A DNA stretch of 64,000 bases from Candidatus Poribacteria bacterium (GTDB lineage Bacteria; Poribacteria; WGA-4E; WGA-3G). Where the stretch lies: the NCBI GenBank assembly GCA_007571305.1, contig RKRR01000010.1, positions 1 to 64,000 of the forward strand, in the 5' to 3' direction. Below the pieces are notes generated by a model, which was not told where the DNA came from, made no database searches, and saw only the letters and a program-made list of their open reading frames with translations. Below, in pieces: positions 8,271 through 16,759 of the stretch (position 1 is the stretch's first letter; each line of letters starts with the position of its first letter). The position numbers and the translations under genes were made by a program.

Positions 8271-10208
8271 ATGTATAGATATCGACTTCCACAACTCATA
8301 CTCTGTTTTAGCAGCGTCCTCTTTTCTCTCTTAAGCAATCCGCACACACTGTTGTATGGATCAGAAGATCTGCACCAAAACACTCGGTTAGAAGAGGTAA
8401 CAACTCCAGATAATACAACAGAGGCAACAACACAATCACAGTACCGTATTCACCAACTCCGCTTCACTGGAAACGAACATTTGGATGAGAAAAAGTTGAT
8501 AACTATATTCGGGTGGAACAAAGAAAAATCCTATTCCCGTGAAGAAATTATAGAAGGATTTGAACGGATCATAGCAGGATATCGGGACGAAGGGTATGTA
8601 TTTGCAGAAATATCTTCCAACATCACAGGAACTTCTGGGACAGGACAGATCAACGGCGACACACTCGTGTCTCTCATAGTAGAAATTGTTGAAGGCAAAC
8701 CGCTCAGCACTGGGGCGTTAACTTTGTCGGGAAATCAACACTTTTCAGTGGACGAAATTCGGGATCAACTCGGTATAAAGGAAGGTAACCTCTTTACACA
8801 GGTAGCACTGGAACAGGGAATTGAACGTATCCAAACTTTGTACAGTGAACACGGATACCCGAAAGTTGAGATTGAGCCTAAGAATATCCGACTTTTGCCA
8901 GAAACAGGCACCATCAACTTTGAGTTGAATATTCGGGAAGGCGCACAAGTCAGGATTGGTGAAGTCAAAGTCAGCGGACTCAAGAAAACGAAAACGAAGG
9001 TAGTCCTTCGGGAAATTCACATAAAACCGAACGACACGTTCAAACAGCGTGACATAGACACAAGTTATCGGCATCTGCGAAATTTGGGATACTTTTATCA
9101 AGTTAATCCAAACGTATTAGAAGCCGGTGAAACAGAAGATAGGATTAATTTCCACGCGCGAGTCACCGAAGCCCGAACAGGACAACTGAACGGGGTTGTC
9201 GGATACGCCCCACCAGACTCGGATACTGATGCTGCGCCGCAACTCACTGGCGTGTTTGAAGCTCGCGAAACGAACCTATTCGGCACAGGCAGACAGGTTA
9301 ACTTCTATTGGAAATCCGGTCTGCTGGAGATCTTAAGGTTTGGCTATGCAGAGCCGTGGGTATTTGGCAAACCGCTCACCATCGGCATAGAATACGGGCA
9401 ACTCAAACAACGGAATCTCGACCGAGGGCAACTCCAAAGTTTTCCTGATAATGCACCAGAAACCGTTTCTGAAGAACAATCAGGAAGCGTAAGTGCTACA
9501 ACGAACTTCGGACGCATCTTTGAAGGGATTATGACGTTGGGATATAAACAGATTAACGTGCCAAACGTTGGTCCGCCTTCCGTAACAACCCCTACGTTTG
9601 ATTTTCAAACCCCAACCTTTTCCGACCCACGCGCGACTTCACTCATCGAACCGACACCATATATCGGCACGAAATACAGTGTCACACTCCGACTAACACG
9701 GGATACTCGGGACTATTTCCTGAATCCGACACGCGGCCGGCGTGATAGTATCGCTGTTGAAGTGTCCCGGAGCGATTTTCGTCTCCGAAAAGCATGGCTC
9801 TCCCTACAGCAATATTTCCCAACATGGCGGAAACAGACGATTGCCGTTGAGCTCCATGGCGCCGCTGCATGGGGTGTTAATATCCCGCCAACCGAACTTT
9901 TCTATCTCGGCGGCGCGACCACCTTGCGCGGGTATGATGAAGACTGGTTTTCTGGACCGCGCCGTGTATATGCCAACCTCGAATACCGATTTCTTGTCGG
10001 GCCTGACTCCCAGATTTTCGTCTTTACTGATTTAGGTGCAGTAACCCTGATTGAAACCCCATCCGTTTTTGATACACTCCGAGTCGGCTACGGATTTGGG
10101 GCACGTCTTGAATCAAGGGGTGGTATCTTGCGAATCAATTATGGACTCGCGGCAGGAGACTCCCTATTGCGAGGAAAAATCCACGTTAATCTTGGTGCGG
10201 CGTTTTAG
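8271..10208 (+). CDS. Omp85-superfamily outer-membrane protein, TamA/BamA-like
   Basis: 645 residues with a signal peptide (RLPQLILCFSSVLFSLLS), then three POTRA-like units beginning at about residues 57 (YRIHQLRFTGNEHLDEKKL), 142 (LSTGALTLSGNQHFS) and 224 (VRIGEVKVSGLKKTKTK). The C-terminal half is a beta-barrel with the superfamily L6 motif LRGY (in GGATTLRGYDEDW) and aromatic-ended strands to the terminal Phe. Omp85 proteins insert or translocate proteins at the outer membrane. Three POTRAs suit TamA better than the five of proteobacterial BamA, but BamA in this lineage is not known to me. It stands alone, divergent from the radical SAM unit. Confidence 0.9.
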   Translation: MYRYRLPQLILCFSSVLFSLLSNPHTLLYGSEDLHQNTRLEEVTTPDNTTEATTQSQYRIHQLRFTGNEHLDEKKLITIFGWNKEKSYSREEIIEGFERIIAGYRDEGYVFAEISSNITGTSGTGQINGDTLVSLIVEIVEGKPLSTGALTLSGNQHFSVDEIRDQLGIKEGNLFTQVALEQGIERIQTLYSEHGYPKVEIEPKNIRLLPETGTINFELNIREGAQVRIGEVKVSGLKKTKTKVVLREIHIKPNDTFKQRDIDTSYRHLRNLGYFYQVNPNVLEAGETEDRINFHARVTEARTGQLNGVVGYAPPDSDTDAAPQLTGVFEARETNLFGTGRQVNFYWKSGLLEILRFGYAEPWVFGKPLTIGIEYGQLKQRNLDRGQLQSFPDNAPETVSEEQSGSVSATTNFGRIFEGIMTLGYKQINVPNVGPPSVTTPTFDFQTPTFSDPRATSLIEPTPYIGTKYSVTLRLTRDTRDYFLNPTRGRRDSIAVEVSRSDFRLRKAWLSLQQYFPTWRKQTIAVELHGAAAWGVNIPPTELFYLGGATTLRGYDEDWFSGPRRVYANLEYRFLVGPDSQIFVFTDLGAVTLIETPSVFDTLRVGYGFGARLESRGGILRINYGLAAGDSLLRGKIHVNLGAAF

Positions 10209-10223
10209 GTGCTTCCTTTTAAT

Positions 10224-10252
10224 TTGCCAAGTGCGAAAATATGTTATAAAAT
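10224..10252 (+). promoter_or_regulatory. Sigma-70-type promoter for pckG
   Basis: TTGCCA (10224-10229), 17-bp spacer, TAAAAT (10247-10252). Transcription would begin near 10259 and give a leader of about 130 nt before ATG 10389. Confidence 0.6.
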
Positions 10253-10290
10253 TATATGGTGATATTAATAACGAATTTATTGTAGACCTC

Positions 10291-10380
10291 GTGCGCAGGC
10301 GAGAGGGAAAACAGAGCCTGCACTTATTAAGTAAGGAGACAGGGGCCACCCCCACCGAAAGGTAGGGATCTCTACCCCGA
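10291..10380 (+). promoter_or_regulatory. Structured 5' leader of pckG, possible cis-regulatory RNA
   Basis: Several stems can form in the predicted leader. GTGCGCAGGC (10291-10300) pairs with GCCTGCAC (about 10316-10323) apart from a 2-nt bulge. CCCACC-GAAA-GGTAGGG (10351-10367) is a hairpin with a GNRA tetraloop. GGTAG...CTACC (10361-10376) is a competing hairpin using the same GGTAG. The Shine-Dalgarno-like GAAG follows directly at about 10379-10382. Mutually exclusive hairpins beside a ribosome site are typical of a regulatory switch. It matches no riboswitch class I can recall. Confidence 0.35.
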
Positions 10381-10388
10381 AGATATTA

Positions 10389-12182
10389 ATGACCAAAAAC
10401 AAGAAATTACAGAGTTGGGTCGAAGAAGCCGCCGCGCTTTGTCAACCCGATTCTATCTACTGGTGTGATGGCTCTGAAGAAGAAAACGACCGATTGTGCG
10501 AAGAATTAGTTCAAAAAGGGACCTTTGTTCGCTTGGATCCCGAAAAACGTCCAGGGAGTTACCTCGCGCGTTCCAATCCTGCCGATGTCGCACGTGTTGA
10601 AGACCGAACATTTATCTGCGCGAAAACCCCGCTCGAAGCGGGACCTACAAATAACTGGCACGATCCAGTTGAAATGAAAGATACCCTCAAAGGGCTTTTT
10701 AAGGGTTGCATGAAAGGCAGGACGATGTACGTTGTGCCGTTTAGCATGGGGCCACTCGGTTCACCTATTTCACACATCGGCGTTGAAATCAGCGATTCAC
10801 CCTACGTCGTCGTCAACATGCGGATTATGACACGTATGGGGAATGCTGTGTTAGATGTCTTAGGCGAAGACGGGGACTTCGTGCCATGCTTACACTCTGT
10901 CGGTATGCCGCTTGAACCCGGACAAGATGATGTCGTCTGGCCCTGTGATCCGGATAACAAATATATCGTACATTTCCCCGACGAACGTTCCATCTGGTCC
11001 TACGGTAGCGGCTATGGTGGGAACGCGCTGCTCGGCAAAAAATGCTATGCTCTCCGTATCGCTTCTGTCATGGCGAAAAACGATGAATGGATGGCGGAAC
11101 ACATGCTCATCTTGGGATTAACGAGTCCAGAAGGCGAGAAGACCTACATCGCCGCAGCGTTCCCAAGTGCCTGTGGTAAGACGAACCTGGCAATGCTCAC
11201 ACCAACCATACCGGGTTGGAAAGCTGAGACTATCGGCGACGACATCGCATGGATGAAATTCGGGGAAGATGGAAGACTCTACGCGATCAATCCCGAAGCA
11301 GGTTTCTTTGGTGTTGCCCCCGGCACGTCAATGGATACTAACCCGAATGCGATGTATACGCTCTCATCAAACTCAATCTTCACGAATGCCGCCCTCACAG
11401 AAGATACCGATGTCTGGTGGGAAGAGATGAGCGAAGAGCCTCCCGAAACCCTTACAAGTTGGCTCGGTGAAAAGTGGAACCCGGGTGATGAAAAGACCGC
11501 GGCACATCCCAACGCCCGTTATACGACCCCCGCGGCGCAATGCCCAATTATCGATCCGAATTGGGAGAATCCGAACGGTGTCCCAATCTCAGCGATCCTT
11601 TTCGGTGGACGACGCGCCACTACTGTTCCACTCGTGTTTGAAGCGTTTGATTGGCAGCACGGCACCTTTATCGGCTCGATCGCTTCTTCCGAACGCACCG
11701 CTGCTGCTGCTGGTACAGTCGGTGAACTCCGACGCGATCCGATGGCTATGCTTCCATTCTGTGGTTACAATATGGGCGATTACTTCGCACACTGGTTGGA
11801 GATGGGTAAAAACACCGATGCCAGTAAATTGCCAAAGATTTTCTACGTCAATTGGTTCCGCAAAGATGAAGATGGCGGTTGGCTCTGGCCCGGCTTCGGT
11901 GAAAATAGCCGTGTCCTCAAGTGGATCGTGGAACGCGTCTCTGGCAACGGACAGGCAGTTGAAACACCGATCGGTTACCTGCCAACAGCTGGTGCTATTG
12001 ATACCGGAGGATTAGACGTAACGGACGATCAGATGGCAGAGCTCCTAAACGTCAATGTTGAAGAATGGCTCAATGAAATTGAATCCATTCGGGAACATTA
12101 CGCACGCTTCGAGGAAACCTTACCCGAAGCGTTATCCGATGAATTGGCAGCGTTAGAAGCGCGGCTTCGTGAAAAGCAGTAA
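10389..12182 (+). CDS. pckG: Phosphoenolpyruvate carboxykinase (GTP)
   Basis: GTP-dependent PEP carboxykinase (EC 4.1.1.32) converts oxaloacetate and GTP to phosphoenolpyruvate, GDP and CO2, the first committed step of gluconeogenesis. At 597 residues it has normal length. Diagnostic motifs: the kinase P-loop FPSACGKTN (259-267), which also contains the mobile active-site Cys of the GTP class, [15 protein letters not shown] (about 205-219) in the PEP-binding region, GDDIAWMKF, and [12 protein letters not shown]. The ATP-dependent enzyme has a different P-loop. It is monocistronic, with a promoter, a structured leader and a downstream hairpin, so RNA-level control is possible. ATG 10389 follows the GAAG element. 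Confidence 0.96.
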   Translation: MTKNKKLQSWVEEAAALCQPDSIYWCDGSEEENDRLCEELVQKGTFVRLDPEKRPGSYLARSNPADVARVEDRTFICAKTPLEAGPTNNWHDPVEMKDTLKGLFKGCMKGRTMYVVPFSMGPLGSPISHIGVEISDSPYVVVNMRIMTRMGNAVLDVLGEDGDFVPCLHSVGMPLEPGQDDVVWPCDPDNKYIVHFPDERSIWSYGSGYGGNALLGKKCYALRIASVMAKNDEWMAEHMLILGLTSPEGEKTYIAAAFPSACGKTNLAMLTPTIPGWKAETIGDDIAWMKFGEDGRLYAINPEAGFFGVAPGTSMDTNPNAMYTLSSNSIFTNAALTEDTDVWWEEMSEEPPETLTSWLGEKWNPGDEKTAAHPNARYTTPAAQCPIIDPNWENPNGVPISAILFGGRRATTVPLVFEAFDWQHGTFIGSIASSERTAAAAGTVGELRRDPMAMLPFCGYNMGDYFAHWLEMGKNTDASKLPKIFYVNWFRKDEDGGWLWPGFGENSRVLKWIVERVSGNGQAVETPIGYLPTAGAIDTGGLDVTDDQMAELLNVNVEEWLNEIESIREHYARFEETLPEALSDELAALEARLREKQ

Positions 12183-12200
12183 AACCGACTGATTCATATC

Positions 12201-12236
12201 GTAGGGCGAGGCAATCCATGTCTTGCCCTATTGTGT
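12201..12236 (+). terminator. Probable terminator after pckG
   Basis: TAGGGCGAG (12201-12209) pairs with CTTGCCCTA (12221-12229) over 9 positions including one G-T pair, with an 11-nt loop. The following TTGTGTT is only moderately T-rich. Confidence 0.5.
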
Positions 12237-12277
12237 TAATCTGAGGGCGGTTTATACAACAAGTAAATCAGAAATGT

Positions 12278-12306
12278 TTGACTCTGCCAGTAAAATATGA
12301 TATTCT
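12278..12306 (+). promoter_or_regulatory. Sigma-70-type promoter for the desaturase gene
   Basis: TTGACT (12278-12283), 17-bp spacer, TATTCT (12301-12306), giving a leader of about 110 nt. The stretch AAAATATGATATTCTTAA around the -10 box is repeated exactly at the promoter at 13751. Confidence 0.6.
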
Positions 12307-12423
12307 TAATTCTATCCTAATATCCCATTGACAACCGCGGTGATCTAAAAAACTCCCGATGTGTCCTCAGAATAACTTGACCACAGAAAAATGAACCGCT
12401 ATACGTAGCAAGGAGAATCATAA

Positions 12424-13608
12424 TTGTCAACAGAACCATGCCGTACAAGTCCTTCCCATGAGGAGGACATCATCCATCCACGCGTCCTGCCTTTCATAAT
12501 GGTCCACTTTGCTTGTGTCGCTATTTTCTGGGTGGACGTTCAACCTATCGACTGGATTATATGTGGTGCATTGTATGTTATCCGCATGTTTGGCATTACT
12601 GCCGGATACCATCGTTATTTTTCCCACCGTTCCTACAAAACAAGCCGCGGATTCCAATTCTTTCTGGCATTTCTGGGGCAGACTTCAGCACAACGGGGCG
12701 CGCTTTGGTGGGCAGCGAAACATCGCGAACATCATAAACACTCCGACACAGAACTGGATATACATTCCCCGGTACAACGCGGGTTCTGGTATTCTCACGT
12801 GATTTGGATATTCTCCAAACGTGGGCGTACCGCAGATTACAGTACGATTAAGGACTTTCAGAAATATCCAGAGCTCGTTTGGCTTGATAAATGGGACAGA
12901 TTACCGCCATTTATATTAGCCGTACTCGTTTGGATGGTTGCCGGGTGGTCAGGACTTATCGTCGGTTTTTTTATCAGTACAGTCATTCTTTTTCACGGGA
13001 CCTTCACGATCAATTCCCTTTCCCATGTAATAGGCAAACAGTCGTACATCACAGGCGATAATTCTCGCAATAACCTGCTGCTGGCTCTCATTACATTAGG
13101 TGAAGGCTGGCATAACAATCATCACCACTTTCCGAGTGCTACGCCTCAAGGCTTTCATTGGTGGCAAATTGATGTTACGTACTATATTCTGAAAATTTTG
13201 TCCCTCTTTAAAATTGTTTGGGATCTACGGTTACCCCCCGCACATGTCGTTGAAGGTAAACGTAGAATCTCTCTAACAACCATTGAAAATGCCGCTCACC
13301 AACTCGCTGCGAGTTTTTCGATTGAACACATCGGTAAAACGGTTTTGCAAGCGTGGGCACATACTCCAAAGTTAGAAGAACTCCGTAAGCGTGCGCGCAT
13401 CAGTCAAGCAGAGGTAGAAGCATTCCTTAAAGAGATGAAAATTCTTGAGTTGCCATCAATAGTGAATCTAAAACACCGAGCGCGAAAAATGTTCACTCAT
13501 ATTCCATCGTTAAATCCGATTGTTGAACGAGCAAATCAGATTCTCGTTCATGCTGTATCGGTATGGCTAATCCAGAAGGAGGTATACGATACGGGAGTTC
13601 GGACGTAG
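12424..13608 (+). CDS. Acyl-lipid or acyl-CoA delta-9-type fatty acid desaturase
   Basis: A membrane di-iron desaturase of 394 residues that introduces a cis double bond into a fatty acyl chain. All three histidine boxes are present: HRYFSH (63-68), HREHH (100-104) and HNNHH (230-234, in GEGWHNNHHH), with hydrophobic segments at about 22-57, 163-190 and 185-200. The C-terminal 130 residues are soluble and helical (LEELRKRARISQAEVEAF). The start is a TTG at 12424, supported by AAGGAG about 10 bp upstream; the next ATG would remove 25 residues and lacks a ribosome site. The stearoyl-CoA desaturase branch fits best; the electron donor is not encoded adjacently. Confidence 0.92.
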   Translation: MSTEPCRTSPSHEEDIIHPRVLPFIMVHFACVAIFWVDVQPIDWIICGALYVIRMFGITAGYHRYFSHRSYKTSRGFQFFLAFLGQTSAQRGALWWAAKHREHHKHSDTELDIHSPVQRGFWYSHVIWIFSKRGRTADYSTIKDFQKYPELVWLDKWDRLPPFILAVLVWMVAGWSGLIVGFFISTVILFHGTFTINSLSHVIGKQSYITGDNSRNNLLLALITLGEGWHNNHHHFPSATPQGFHWWQIDVTYYILKILSLFKIVWDLRLPPAHVVEGKRRISLTTIENAAHQLAASFSIEHIGKTVLQAWAHTPKLEELRKRARISQAEVEAFLKEMKILELPSIVNLKHRARKMFTHIPSLNPIVERANQILVHAVSVWLIQKEVYDTGVRT

Positions 13609-13699
13609 TGAATGTTGACGTAGATTGGGTTGCACTGAAGTGAAATCCAATTCTACCTTAAGGTTTAGACTGTTTTTTATCAAGAATTGGAATTGAGTT

Positions 13700-13743
13700 G
13701 TCCCAAATCCAAAGGTGGCACTTCGGGTTTGGGACATTTTCTT
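13700..13743 (+). terminator. Rho-independent terminator after the desaturase gene
   Basis: GTCCCAAATCC pairs with GGGTTTGGGAC (8 consecutive pairs plus further ones) across a loop of about 13 nt, followed by ATTTTCTT. Confidence 0.8.
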
Positions 13744-13750
13744 ATTACCA

Positions 13751-13779
13751 TTGACACTACTGGGAAAATATGATATTCT
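13751..13779 (+). promoter_or_regulatory. Consensus-like promoter for the PhyH/ABC transporter unit
   Basis: TTGACA (13751-13756), 17-bp spacer, TATTCT (13774-13779). The region around the -10 box is the same 18-mer as at the desaturase promoter, which suggests common ancestry or co-regulation. Confidence 0.65.
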
Positions 13780-13981
13780 TAACTTGAATATGCGCTGATC
13801 TTAAGCATGAGCCTGAGCTCACAAAGGCTGATTGCATCTGACCCATTGCGTGCCATCAGAGACAGAATCTGCCCCATTTTGTGCAGTTAATTCTGAACAC
13901 TCCCCAAAGAATCTAATCAGCGTGGGACTGGCCAGAGTGGCACAGGATTTGCTATAAAACCATAATGGAAGGAGTCCTCTC

Positions 13982-14890
13982 ATGGAAACCGAAGAAAAAT
14001 ATCGTGTTGCCCCACCCGGGTTTACAGCAGAACAGTGGAAAACTTTTAACGAAGATGGCATCATTTTCATTGAAGACGCAATCTCCGAGACAGAGATCCA
14101 AACCTATATTGATGCGATAGACCGAGTTGCTGCTACCAGTCGAAAATATACGCCTGGTGGTTACCTTCACATGGAGAACATCGTTGAACGTGATCCTGTG
14201 TTCACAAATCTCATCGACCACGGGCGACACGTCGGTTATGCCTACGATCTGTTCGGGGAACTCCTCAAACTCCATCAGAGCCAGTTCTTCCTACGACCCT
14301 CCGGCGGCACACAGTACAATCAATGGCATCCAGATGGAGCCCGAGCCCTCCCTTACGGTGTATTTTCACCCAAATTGCCGTTGCAAATCAAAATTGGGTA
14401 TTGGTTGACTGATCTACCGAGAGAAAAGATGGGCAACCTTGTTGTGTTACCTGGAAGCCATCGTCAGCAGTATATGGACGGCTACGATACACACAAGAGT
14501 ATACCCGGGGAGAGGGTTGTCTGCCCCCGTAAAGGCACAATGACGGTGATGCACTCCAGCATCTGGCATCGTGTTGAATCGAACGAAAGCGATGTCGTGC
14601 GTTATAACATCTTTGTCGCCTACTGCCCATCTTGGGTTACACCAGCCGACCGATTCCATTCCTCACCCGAATGGTTGGAGACACTTAACCGTGAACAACG
14701 CATCATCATGCGGAGTTACAGCCATGCGTATCACAACGCCAAACCTCCTGCGTCTGAATTCCCACTTTTCCTCGAACGCGACACAGGTGTTGAAGCAGAT
14801 ACAGGTACGTATCAGGAGCACGTCCAATTACACCGCCGCAAACGACAGACAATGCCCGAGAGGCTTACCCTCTTGGCGGAAAACCATTAA
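13982..14890 (+). CDS. Phytanoyl-CoA dioxygenase (PhyH) family oxygenase
   Basis: A 302-residue Fe(II)/2-oxoglutarate-dependent oxygenase of the PhyH family, which hydroxylates unactivated carbons. The double-stranded beta-helix motif is intact: the HxD pair in WHPD (about residues 118-121, after GGTQYNQ), the distal His in SSIWHRVESN (about 197-200), and the 2-oxoglutarate-binding Arg in VVRYNIF about ten residues later. PhyH proteins have very varied small-molecule substrates, so the substrate cannot be inferred. ATG 13982 has an AGGAG ribosome site. It precedes an FtsX/LolD-type ABC pair by 63 bp on the same strand and may be cotranscribed with it. Confidence 0.9.
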   Translation: METEEKYRVAPPGFTAEQWKTFNEDGIIFIEDAISETEIQTYIDAIDRVAATSRKYTPGGYLHMENIVERDPVFTNLIDHGRHVGYAYDLFGELLKLHQSQFFLRPSGGTQYNQWHPDGARALPYGVFSPKLPLQIKIGYWLTDLPREKMGNLVVLPGSHRQQYMDGYDTHKSIPGERVVCPRKGTMTVMHSSIWHRVESNESDVVRYNIFVAYCPSWVTPADRFHSSPEWLETLNREQRIIMRSYSHAYHNAKPPASEFPLFLERDTGVEADTGTYQEHVQLHRRKRQTMPERLTLLAENH

Positions 14891-14953
14891 GGACGAACTG
14901 TTCTTTAGGGATTGACGCGAACAAATTCAATAAACTGCTGAGGCTACTGAAAA

Positions 14954-16084
14954 ATGAAGACATTATTCCTCAAGGACATGCGGTATCGCCAAGCGAGAGT
15001 CATCCTCACAGCACTCGGCATCACCGTCCTTATCTCATTGATACTGCTGTTAGGCGGTATCATGAACGGCATGCGAATCCAAGCACGACAATACGTAGAA
15101 TCCACCGGTGCGGATGTCTGGATCTCCGCTGAAGGTTCCGGTGGCGCATTTATTGGGTTTTCCATGGTGGTTGAGGAATACATGGCATTTCTGAATTCAG
15201 GACCAGGCTTGGTGCCCGACTCTGCCTCGCCATTGGTTTTTGCGCAAGCCCGGCCGACCGTCCGTGGCAAATCCACCAAAGCAATCGTCGTTGGCTATAA
15301 ATTGGGGCAACTCGGCGGACCCAAGAGCGTCCTTGAGGGCAGGATGTTCACTCGAAGTAATTTTGAAGATTATAGACCCGAGGACCCAATACCCTACGAA
15401 GTGGTCGTTGACGAGAAAATGGGATTGGAAATCGGAGAACAGATCACCCTCAGTAACGAAAAAGTGCGAGTTGTCGGAAAGGCGAAAAGCCTAATGTTTG
15501 TTTTGGATACTCCGTTGCTCTTTATGGATGTCCGTATTGCACAGAAACTTCTACTCGGCAACACACCGCATGTGAATATGATGATAGCCCAAACAAATAA
15601 AAGCGATCAACCTGCACAGATCGCTGCTGATTTAGATGCTTTAGAAACTATTGAAGTACGCACGTTAAAACAGACACTCAGGGACATCATTGCGTACTAC
15701 GTTGACGAACCGATGAAGGCAGTGCAATTCCTACGGGTAATGTTATGGTTAGCGGCAGGCATTCTTGTCGGGATGATTACCTATGTGACAATGCTCGAAA
15801 AGACACAAGAAATCGGGGTACTAAAGGCTATCGGAGGTTCGAACGGTTATGTAATGAGCCTTCTCCTCAAACAAGTTGTCCTAATCTCCACTGTCGGGGT
15901 GCTCCTTGGGCTTATTCTGTCGTATGTATTCGCGGCGGCGGCGCCGATTTTCGTAGCGATTCACTTCGTCGAATCAATTATCGTCGCGTGCATCAGTTTC
16001 ATTGTGTGTTGTGGTAGCGGGTATCTGGCAGCCCGTAAAGCGATCACGGTCGATCCGATGATAGCCTTCCGAGGAGAGATTTAA
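14954..16084 (+). CDS. FtsX/MacB-type ABC transporter permease
   Basis: 376 residues. One N-terminal transmembrane segment (VILTALGITVLISLILLLGG), a periplasmic domain (about residues 45-255) and three C-terminal transmembrane segments (LWLAAGILVGMITYVTM, VVLISTVGVLLGLILSYVF, ESIIVACISFIVCCGSGYL): the four-helix FtsX/MacB/LolC topology. The TQEIGVLKAIGGSNGYV coupling segment is typical. Such permeases couple ATP hydrolysis in the cytoplasm to work in the periplasm, for example lipoprotein release, DevC-type export or macrolide efflux. The ATPase gene follows without a gap (stop 16084, start 16085). Confidence 0.9.
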   Translation: MKTLFLKDMRYRQARVILTALGITVLISLILLLGGIMNGMRIQARQYVESTGADVWISAEGSGGAFIGFSMVVEEYMAFLNSGPGLVPDSASPLVFAQARPTVRGKSTKAIVVGYKLGQLGGPKSVLEGRMFTRSNFEDYRPEDPIPYEVVVDEKMGLEIGEQITLSNEKVRVVGKAKSLMFVLDTPLLFMDVRIAQKLLLGNTPHVNMMIAQTNKSDQPAQIAADLDALETIEVRTLKQTLRDIIAYYVDEPMKAVQFLRVMLWLAAGILVGMITYVTMLEKTQEIGVLKAIGGSNGYVMSLLLKQVVLISTVGVLLGLILSYVFAAAAPIFVAIHFVESIIVACISFIVCCGSGYLAARKAITVDPMIAFRGEI

Positions 16085-16759
16085 ATGGCAGCAATTGTAG
16101 AGGGAAACGGTTTAACGAAAACATTCGGCACAGGTGACGCGAGCGTTGTCGCAGTTGATTCGGTTGATATCCGAATTGAAGAAAGTGAACTGGTGATGCT
16201 GATGGGGGACAGCGGTTGTGGGAAGACAACGCTTATCAGTCTCCTCGGCTGTATATTAACACCTGATGACGGGGATCTCCAAATTGATGGCAAACCGATT
16301 AACGCTGAAGTGCAAGATTTGAGCGTTATTCGTCGTGAAAAGATCGGATTTGTCTTTCAGCTGTTCCATTTACTACCCTATCTTACAGCACTTGAAAACG
16401 TGATGGTAGCCATGGATATTGCCCGAACAAAGACCGCCGAAGCAGAAAACCGAGCGACAGAATTACTCACACAGGTCGGCTTGAGTGAACGGCTTCACCA
16501 CCGTCCTGCCCAACTCTCCGGTGGAGAGAAACAACGCGTCTCCTTTGCCCGCGCGCTCGCCAACCGCCCAAAAATCATCTTTGCCGATGAACCCACCGCC
16601 AATCTCGACAGTCGTCAGAGTGATAACCTCATGAATCTCATCCAAGAACTACGTCAAGAACACCAAACCACTATCGCTATTGTGACGCACCACGAAGGAT
16701 TAAAAGAGAACGCCGATCGTGTTATCCAGATGAAAGATGGAAGGATCGTCGCTACATGA
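16085..16759 (+). CDS. LolD/MacB-type ABC transporter ATPase
   Basis: 224 residues, a single ABC domain of the LolD/FtsE/DevA group. Walker [10 protein letters not shown] (about 39-47), Q-loop [18 protein letters not shown], signature [15 protein letters not shown], Walker [14 protein letters not shown] and switch His in VTHHEG are all intact. The [14 protein letters not shown] stretch is characteristic of ATPases that partner FtsX-like permeases. The start codon follows the permease stop directly, and its own stop overlaps the following outer-membrane gene by 4 bp (ATGA), so the three genes form one translationally coupled unit. Confidence 0.94.
   Translation: MAAIVEGNGLTKTFGTGDASVVAVDSVDIRIEESELVMLMGDSGCGKTTLISLLGCILTPDDGDLQIDGKPINAEVQDLSVIRREKIGFVFQLFHLLPYLTALENVMVAMDIARTKTAEAENRATELLTQVGLSERLHHRPAQLSGGEKQRVSFARALANRPKIIFADEPTANLDSRQSDNLMNLIQELRQEHQTTIAIVTHHEGLKENADRVIQMKDGRIVAT

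Larger units (their letters stand above)
13609..13981. other. Intergenic region with terminator and promoter, no gene
   Basis: 372 bp holding the terminator at 13700-13743 and the promoter at 13751-13779. The remaining 200 bp before the dioxygenase gene would be a long leader and shows no convincing structure. GGAAGGAG ends about 5 bp before ATG 13982. Confidence 0.5.

Noticed and set aside
11467..12015. A 182-codon plus-strand open frame inside pckG
   Set aside because: Out-of-frame shadow of pckG, with a highly basic, Ser-rich translation and no ribosome site.
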